DNA from: UBA9300 sp032260385
Lineage (GTDB): Bacteria; Bacteroidota; Bacteroidia; Bacteroidales; VadinHA17
Length of the DNA: 64,000 bases
Assembly: GCA_032260385.1 (NCBI GenBank)
Contig: JAVVEL010000001.1
Location: 62,001-126,000 of the forward strand
Direction: 5' to 3'
Shown here: in pieces, positions 60,686-64,000 of the stretch
How positions within the stretch are numbered: the stretch's first letter is position 1
How the letters are laid out: each line of letters opens with the position of its first letter
Made by a program: the position numbers and the translations under genes
The notes under the pieces: model-generated
Seen by the model: only the letters and a program-made list of their open reading frames with translations
Database searches by the model: none
Told to the model about the DNA's origin: nothing

Positions 60686-61309
60686 ATGGATTACAGGGAG
60701 AGAATTACGCAGGATGCAGCAGTTTTATTCATGAAATATGGAATAAGAGCGGTTACAATGGACTCAATAGCAAATCAGCTGGGTATGTCCAAAAGGACTA
60801 TATATGAGCATTTTGCCGACAAGGACGAATTATTGACAAGCGTAATGGACAGCATGGCGGCAAGGCAGAAAGATGTTTTCGGGAAGATAATGGATGAGGC
60901 AGACAATGTGATTGAAGCTTTGTTTGAGATATTGCGTATTGCTTCCGTTCATTTCAATAATACAAATCCTACTTTTTTTATGGATCTCAACAAATATCAT
61001 CACAATGTATATGAAAAAATATGCCAGAAAGGTGATATAAAGAATTATGAGATGTCCCTTTCAATGCTGCGCCGGGGGATTGAGGAAAAATTATTCAGGA
61101 ATGATATAAATATTGATATCGTAAATATCGGGATTCACAGTGCCCTTGACATTACCCGGGAAAATGAAGAATTTTCTACGGGTAAGTATTCAAGGTTTGA
61201 GATAATAGATAACCTCCTTTTCAATTACCTTATTGGTATTTCAACTTCAGAAGGACAGAAGCTTATTAATAAATATAAAGAACAGAAAAAACTTGAACTA
61301 AATGTATAG
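60686..61309 (+). CDS. TetR/AcrR family transcriptional regulator
   Basis: A 207-residue repressor with an N-terminal helix-turn-helix: YGIRAVTMDSIANQLGMSKR, then TIYEHFADKDELL. The C-terminal ligand domain has no close family clue. Its stop overlaps the TolC gene by 8 bp, so it is first gene of a four-gene efflux operon and probably represses it. The gap 60550-60685 shows no clear operator palindrome. Confidence 0.92.
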   Translation: MDYRERITQDAAVLFMKYGIRAVTMDSIANQLGMSKRTIYEHFADKDELLTSVMDSMAARQKDVFGKIMDEADNVIEALFEILRIASVHFNNTNPTFFMDLNKYHHNVYEKICQKGDIKNYEMSLSMLRRGIEEKLFRNDINIDIVNIGIHSALDITRENEEFSTGKYSRFEIIDNLLFNYLIGISTSEGQKLINKYKEQKKLELNV

Positions 61310-62645
61310 AATGATGAGAATAAGGTGTTTAAGCTTAATGTTATTAACATTCATGTTTACTGCATCAAAGGCCCAGGAGGCTGACAGTGTTCTTACGCTG
61401 TCACTCCCGGAAGCACAGGAATACGCAGTGGAGCATAATAAAATGGTAAAGGCATCGCGCTATGATGTGCAGGCCGCGGAGATGTCTAAATGGGAGGTCA
61501 TATCAAACGGACTTCCCAGGCTTGATGGCAGTGGTTCATTAAATGACAACCTTAAATTAATGACCACATTGCTGCCCGGAGAAATCATTGGTCAGCCCGG
61601 GGAAAAGATACCAGTTCAATTTGGCTCCAAGTACAATAGCTCCTACGGTTTCCAGGCCACACAGATGATCTTCAATGCCCCTTATTTTGTTGGCATTAAA
61701 ACGGTCAAACTGGCTGAGAAAATGAGCCAGCAGTTACTGGAAAAATCAGAGATAGATATCAGGGAGCAGGTTATAAATACCTATTACCTGATTCTGATCT
61801 CACGGGAATCTCTTGATATACTGAATGGTACAAGTGAAAACCTCAGGGAGGTATACCGGTCAACAAAATCTATGAAAGAGGTAGGTATGGCTGAAGAAAC
61901 TGATGTAGACCAGATGCTTTCGAATGTAAGGGGACTTGAAACCAATATTCGCTCAATGGAGAGGAACCTCGAATTCAGCTATAATCTGCTGAGATTCCAG
62001 CTGGGTGTAGATATGGATACAGATATTGAACTAACTACCGGCCTTCAGGACTTACTGGACGAGGCAAGCATTGAAAGTTTGATGGAAAGTGACTTTAACC
62101 TTCAGCAGCATATTGATTTCAGGCTTACAGAGAGCCAGGTACAGATGCAGGAGCTGACACTTAAAAATGAAAAGGCCAGTATATTACCTTCTTTATCAAC
62201 TTTCTATTCATGGAATAAAAATGGCATGGGTGACAAGCTCAATGACATGAGATGGTTCCCTAATTCAATGCTGGGTTTCCAGGTGTCAATACCAATATTT
62301 GCCAGCGGCCAGCGCTACTCGAGGATAAAGAGAGCACAGATAGATCTGGAGAAGGCACAAACCAATAAAAACCTCGTTGAAGATCAGCTGAGACTGCAGG
62401 AAAAGCAGCTTCGTTTCAACCTGATAAATGCCCGTGACCAGTATGATACTCAGAAAGAGAATGTAGAAGTAGCATACCGTGTTTATGAAAGCATTGAAAA
62501 CAAATACAGGCAGGGTGTGGCCTCAAGCCTCGATCTAACCCAGGCTCATAATAATTATCTACAGGCCGAAAATAATTATGTCAGTGCACTCATGGACCTG
62601 CTCCAGACAAAGCTGGCACTTGATAAATTACTTAACAATATTTAA
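61302..62645 (+). CDS. TolC-family outer membrane efflux protein
   Basis: Outer-membrane channel of a tripartite efflux pump, 447 residues. A signal sequence (CLSLMLLTFMFTASKAQ) is followed by two long coiled-coil halves with the OEP repeat pattern (LTLSLPEAQEYAVEHNKMVKAS, then QVINTYYLILISRESLDILNG; second half YRVYESIENKYRQGVASSLDLTQAHNNYL). It overlaps the TetR gene and is followed 2-30 bp later by the membrane fusion protein. Confidence 0.93.
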   Translation: MYRMMRIRCLSLMLLTFMFTASKAQEADSVLTLSLPEAQEYAVEHNKMVKASRYDVQAAEMSKWEVISNGLPRLDGSGSLNDNLKLMTTLLPGEIIGQPGEKIPVQFGSKYNSSYGFQATQMIFNAPYFVGIKTVKLAEKMSQQLLEKSEIDIREQVINTYYLILISRESLDILNGTSENLREVYRSTKSMKEVGMAEETDVDQMLSNVRGLETNIRSMERNLEFSYNLLRFQLGVDMDTDIELTTGLQDLLDEASIESLMESDFNLQQHIDFRLTESQVQMQELTLKNEKASILPSLSTFYSWNKNGMGDKLNDMRWFPNSMLGFQVSIPIFASGQRYSRIKRAQIDLEKAQTNKNLVEDQLRLQEKQLRFNLINARDQYDTQKENVEVAYRVYESIENKYRQGVASSLDLTQAHNNYLQAENNYVSALMDLLQTKLALDKLLNNI

Positions 62646-62674
62646 GAATGTCAAAAATATTAAATACAAGAAAT

Positions 62675-63733
62675 ATGAAGTCCATAAAATTATTGCCAGT
62701 TATATTAGTACTGACAGCTGTTATTACAGGATGTAATCAGCAGAACCGGGCCGGTCAACAGGCTTTGGCAGAAACTGAAACGGCCGGATCTGAAATTGTC
62801 GTTAGAACAAAGGCCCTTGAATTATCAACCATTGCCAGAACAATTGATTATTCGGCAAGCCTTGAGGCTTTCGAGGAGGTTCACCTTGCGCCTGCCTCCC
62901 CGGGAAGGATAAACAATATCTATGTAGAACCCGGTGACAGGGTCAGCAAAGGACAGAAGTTATTTGTTATGGATCAGACACAGTTACATCAGGCAGAGAT
63001 ACAGCTTGAGAACCTGAAAACAGACCTTCAGCGCATATCTACACTACTGGAAACCGGTGATATACCTCAGCAACAGTATGACCAGGTGAAAACCCAGGTT
63101 GAAGTCACTACAAGTAATGTTGAATTCCTGAGGGAAAATACGATGATTTTTGCTCCCTTCCCGGGTGTGATTATAGGCAAATATTTTGAGAATGGAGAAA
63201 TGTACAGTGGCGCTCCTAACACCCAGGCCGGGAAAGCAGCGGTAGTTACCCTCATGCAAATAAATCCCGTTAAGGCTGTCGTTTATATTTCAGAGCAATA
63301 TATGCCCCTGCTTAAAAAAGGTATGGATGCAAAAATAGTTGCGGATGTATACGAAGGGGAGGACTTCAGTGGTAAGGTAAGCCTGATTTATCCTGTTGTA
63401 AATCCGCTGACGAGGTCTTTTGAGATAGAAATAACCGTGCCAAATAACAGCATGAAACTCAAACCCGGGATGTTTGTAAGGGTATCGATGTTTCTTGGTG
63501 AAGAAGAAGCTTTTGTCGTTCCTTCCAATGTTGTGCTTCAGCAGGAGGGGACAAATAACAGGTATGTTTTCGTTGACAGGGACGGTACAGCCAAAAGATA
63601 CCAGGTTCAACTGGGTAAGCGTTATGACGAAATGGTTGAAATAATAAGTGATGAGCTTGGAGCCGGTGACATGCTGATCGTTAATGGACACACCAAGCTC
63701 ACAACCGGTGATAAAATAAATGTAGTTAATTAA
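62675..63733 (+). CDS. Efflux RND transporter periplasmic adaptor (MFP) lipoprotein
   Basis: Membrane fusion protein that joins the RND pump to the TolC channel, 352 residues from ATG 62675. Lipoprotein signal with lipobox VITGC (about residue 22). Then a biotinyl-lipoyl half (ASPGRINNIYVEPGDRVSKGQ), a coiled-coil hairpin (HQAEIQLENLKTDLQRI), and beta-barrel and membrane-proximal domains (INPVKAVVYISEQYMPLLKKG). The upstream ATG 62648 would add a polar extension before the signal peptide, so it is less likely. Confidence 0.93.
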   Translation: MKSIKLLPVILVLTAVITGCNQQNRAGQQALAETETAGSEIVVRTKALELSTIARTIDYSASLEAFEEVHLAPASPGRINNIYVEPGDRVSKGQKLFVMDQTQLHQAEIQLENLKTDLQRISTLLETGDIPQQQYDQVKTQVEVTTSNVEFLRENTMIFAPFPGVIIGKYFENGEMYSGAPNTQAGKAAVVTLMQINPVKAVVYISEQYMPLLKKGMDAKIVADVYEGEDFSGKVSLIYPVVNPLTRSFEIEITVPNNSMKLKPGMFVRVSMFLGEEEAFVVPSNVVLQQEGTNNRYVFVDRDGTAKRYQVQLGKRYDEMVEIISDELGAGDMLIVNGHTKLTTGDKINVVN

Positions 63734-63751
63734 TAATAAGCATAATATCAT

Positions 63752-64000
63752 ATGAGTATATATAGTAGCGCAGTAAAAAGACCACTCACAACCATCCTGA
63801 TTTTTATAGCTTTGATGGTTGTGGGGATATACTCTCTCACCAGGCTGCCTGTGGATCTCTATCCGGAAATTGAATTACCCTTCCTGACAGTTTTTACCTC
63901 CTATCCTGGGGCAAGTGCTTCAGATATAGAGACCAATGTGACCGATTTACTGGAGGACCAGTTAAATACGGTAAGCAACCTTAAAGAGATTACGTCTATA
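63752..64000 (+). CDS. Efflux RND transporter permease, N-terminal part, runs off window
   Basis: First 83 codons of an AcrB/MexB-type inner-membrane pump: MSIYSSAVKRPLTTILIFIA, then RLPVDLYPEIELPFLTVFTSYPGASASDIETNV, the typical start of an RND permease with first membrane helix and the PN1 periplasmic subdomain. The 3' end lies beyond the window; full proteins are near 1000-1050 residues. It is fourth in the TetR-TolC-MFP-RND operon. Drug, bile or metal preference cannot be told from this fragment. Confidence 0.93.
   Translation, partial: MSIYSSAVKRPLTTILIFIALMVVGIYSLTRLPVDLYPEIELPFLTVFTSYPGASASDIETNVTDLLEDQLNTVSNLKEITSI

Overview
The window looks like chromosome of an anaerobic or microaerobic member of the Bacteroidota, most likely order Bacteroidales/Marinilabiliales. 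Signs are a SusC/SusD pair, a T9SS type B sorting domain, a thiamine operon of the Bacteroidetes type (TonB receptor, PnuT, thiamine pyrophosphokinase under a TPP riboswitch), a DUF4492-cydAB cluster, DUF4290, DUF5683, and many matches to the Bacteroidetes -7 promoter element TAnnTTTG. HydF points to [FeFe]-hydrogenase metabolism and cytochrome bd to use of low oxygen. I see no rRNA, tRNA, CRISPR array, insertion sequence or prophage. This reads as core genome rather than a mobile island.

Layout. 1-3.9 kb: 3' end of a susC gene plus susD, then a terminator and a 37-38 bp tandem repeat. 4.2-10.4 kb: a class V aminotransferase with a GNAT-like protein, rpmE2, lon and coaD. 10.4-11.1 kb: a secreted-protein gene broken by a one-base frameshift. 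11-13.5 kb: Nudix hydrolase, pyrE, an SRPBCC protein and birA. 13.6-19.2 kb: a long plus-strand run rsfS-ftsH-DUF2007-cdsA-psd-flavodiiron protein. 19.2-23.3 kb: DUF4492-cydA-cydB and a DAHP synthase/chorismate mutase fusion. 23.3-26.6 kb: pssA, a HAD-like protein, a glutaminyl cyclase lipoprotein and a lipid kinase. 26.8-33.9 kb: parA-parB, DUF5683, mltD and an SGNH-MBOAT fusion. 33.9-47.4 kb is mostly minus strand: hydF-aspA, an outer-membrane barrel, a sigma-54 type response regulator without a DNA-binding domain, a NatAB-type ABC exporter, dnaJ-grpE, ridA, murA-DUF4290 and a small molybdopterin-fold protein. 47.5-60.5 kb: an M1 peptidase, the TPP-riboswitch thiamine operon, LapA, an M20 amidohydrolase, a predicted eRF1-like ribosome hibernation factor, a T9SS cargo protein and a UvrD/PcrA helicase. 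60.7-64 kb: a TetR-TolC-MFP-RND efflux operon that runs off the window.

How genes work together. cdsA, psd and pssA make CDP-diacylglycerol, phosphatidylserine and phosphatidylethanolamine. lon, ftsH, dnaJ and grpE give protein quality control. rsfS and the eRF1-like protein both point to ribosome silencing in starvation. The thiamine genes form a complete uptake-and-activation route under one riboswitch.

The items most worth a second look are the eRF1-like protein, the 12-bp stem beside the start codon after the TPP riboswitch, the hydF-aspA pair without hydE/hydG, the HTH-less sigma-54 activator, the SGNH-MBOAT fusion, the Asp-type MurA, the frameshifted gene, and short tandem repeats that recur between genes.
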